Both the position numbers and the translations under genes were made by a program. This document shows, one piece after another, positions 5,547-5,810 of a DNA stretch of 5,810 bases; within the stretch, counting starts at the first letter, position 1, and every line of letters begins with the position of its first letter. This DNA comes from Clostridia bacterium. Lineage in GTDB: Bacteria; Bacillota; Clostridia; Oscillospirales; Acutalibacteraceae. The stretch is taken from assembly GCA_017437165.1 (NCBI GenBank), contig JAFSBS010000419.1, positions 1 through 5,810 on the forward strand, given 5' to 3'. The notes beneath the pieces are model-generated. The model was given only the letters and a program-made list of their open reading frames with translations, made no database searches and had not been told where the DNA came from.

Positions 5547-5810
5547 CCCTGTTTTTTCTTTTTAATTACAATTACTGCTATTGCTCCTGCAATAATTATT
5601 ACAGCAACAACCGAAATAATGATTATTGTTGTATTATCAGTATTTTTTTCGTTTGTATTTTGAGAATTGACTACTGTATTTTTTCCTGTTGTTTTTGGAG
5701 CTTCGACAGAAGTATTTTGGGTTAAATTTTCAGTTGTTGTTTCATTCAGGGTTGTTGTCGGATTTTCATTTGTACCTTGTGAATCAACCTTTATATTACT
5801 TTGAGTTGTT
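5525..5810 (-). CDS. C-terminal end of a membrane-anchored surface protein of unknown function (5' part outside the window)
   Basis: An open frame enters from the right edge and ends at TGA (5525-5527), giving 94 visible residues. Residues 1-60 are a low-complexity linker rich in Thr, Asn, Gln, Glu and Ser (for example TTTLNETTTENLTQNTS). Residues about 61-82 are a strongly hydrophobic membrane helix (TIIIISVVAVIIIAGAIAVI). KKKK (83-86) and a short tail QGNQGTVL follow. Thr-rich linker, helix and Lys cluster are the usual way a secreted Firmicute protein is held in the membrane with its main domain outside. No LPxTG-like sortase motif precedes the helix. The domain that defines the function is not in the window, so no role is assigned. 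The tail NQGTVL and stop come from the REP-like repeat, suggesting that the original C-terminus was replaced or extended by repeat insertion. Transcription probably ends at the hairpin at 5412-5460. Confidence 0.75.
   Translation of the reverse strand, partial: TTQSNIKVDSQGTNENPTTTLNETTTENLTQNTSVEAPKTTGKNTVVNSQNTNEKNTDNTTIIIISVVAVIIIAGAIAVIVIKKKKQGNQGTVL

Noticed and set aside
5570..5640. Sortase-anchored (LPxTG) surface protein
   Set aside because: The helix and Lys tail fit, but no LPxTG-like motif precedes the helix, so a plain membrane anchor is the safer reading.

Overview
The window is AT-rich, uses the standard genetic code (TGG for Trp, TGA and TAA as stops), has strong AGGAG-type ribosome sites and textbook sigma-A promoters. 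Together with the protein types this suggests a low-GC Firmicute, most likely a gut-type Clostridium relative (Oscillospiraceae/Ruminococcaceae or Lachnospiraceae-like). That placement is inference from style, not from a marker gene. All five recognised genes lie on the minus strand, so the window reads biologically from right to left.

Right edge (5525-5810): the 3' end of a gene for a cell-surface protein, visible only as a Thr/Asn-rich linker, one membrane helix and a short basic tail. Its last codons and stop lie in a small palindromic repeat (5522-5546) that looks like a dispersed REP-type element. Between this gene and the next is a repeat-rich spacer. It holds a short ACTTG-type 7-base repeat (5464-5492), a hairpin terminator (5412-5460) and an array of about ten 7-base units of consensus YTAGGRA (5334-5403).

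Centre (5320 down to 1517): a complete three-gene phosphorelay operon. A near-consensus promoter (5292-5320) drives a stand-alone HPt phosphotransfer protein (4862-5215), a response regulator with a degenerate HD-GYP output domain (3757-4815), and a membrane-bound hybrid histidine kinase with an extracytoplasmic sensor (1563-3734). A hairpin terminator closes it (1517-1557). The parts fit one pathway: kinase His358 to the kinase's own receiver Asp653, then HPt His61, then the regulator's Asp57. The hybrid kinase has no HPt domain of its own and the operon supplies one separately. The output domain has lost the HD metal-binding pair, so it probably does not cleave c-di-GMP in the usual way.

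Left (1-1514): a separately transcribed gene for an AMP-forming acyl-CoA synthetase, with its own extended -10 promoter (1486-1514) directly after the operon terminator. It runs off the left edge and lacks its C-terminal end. Nothing in the sequence ties it functionally to the phosphorelay.
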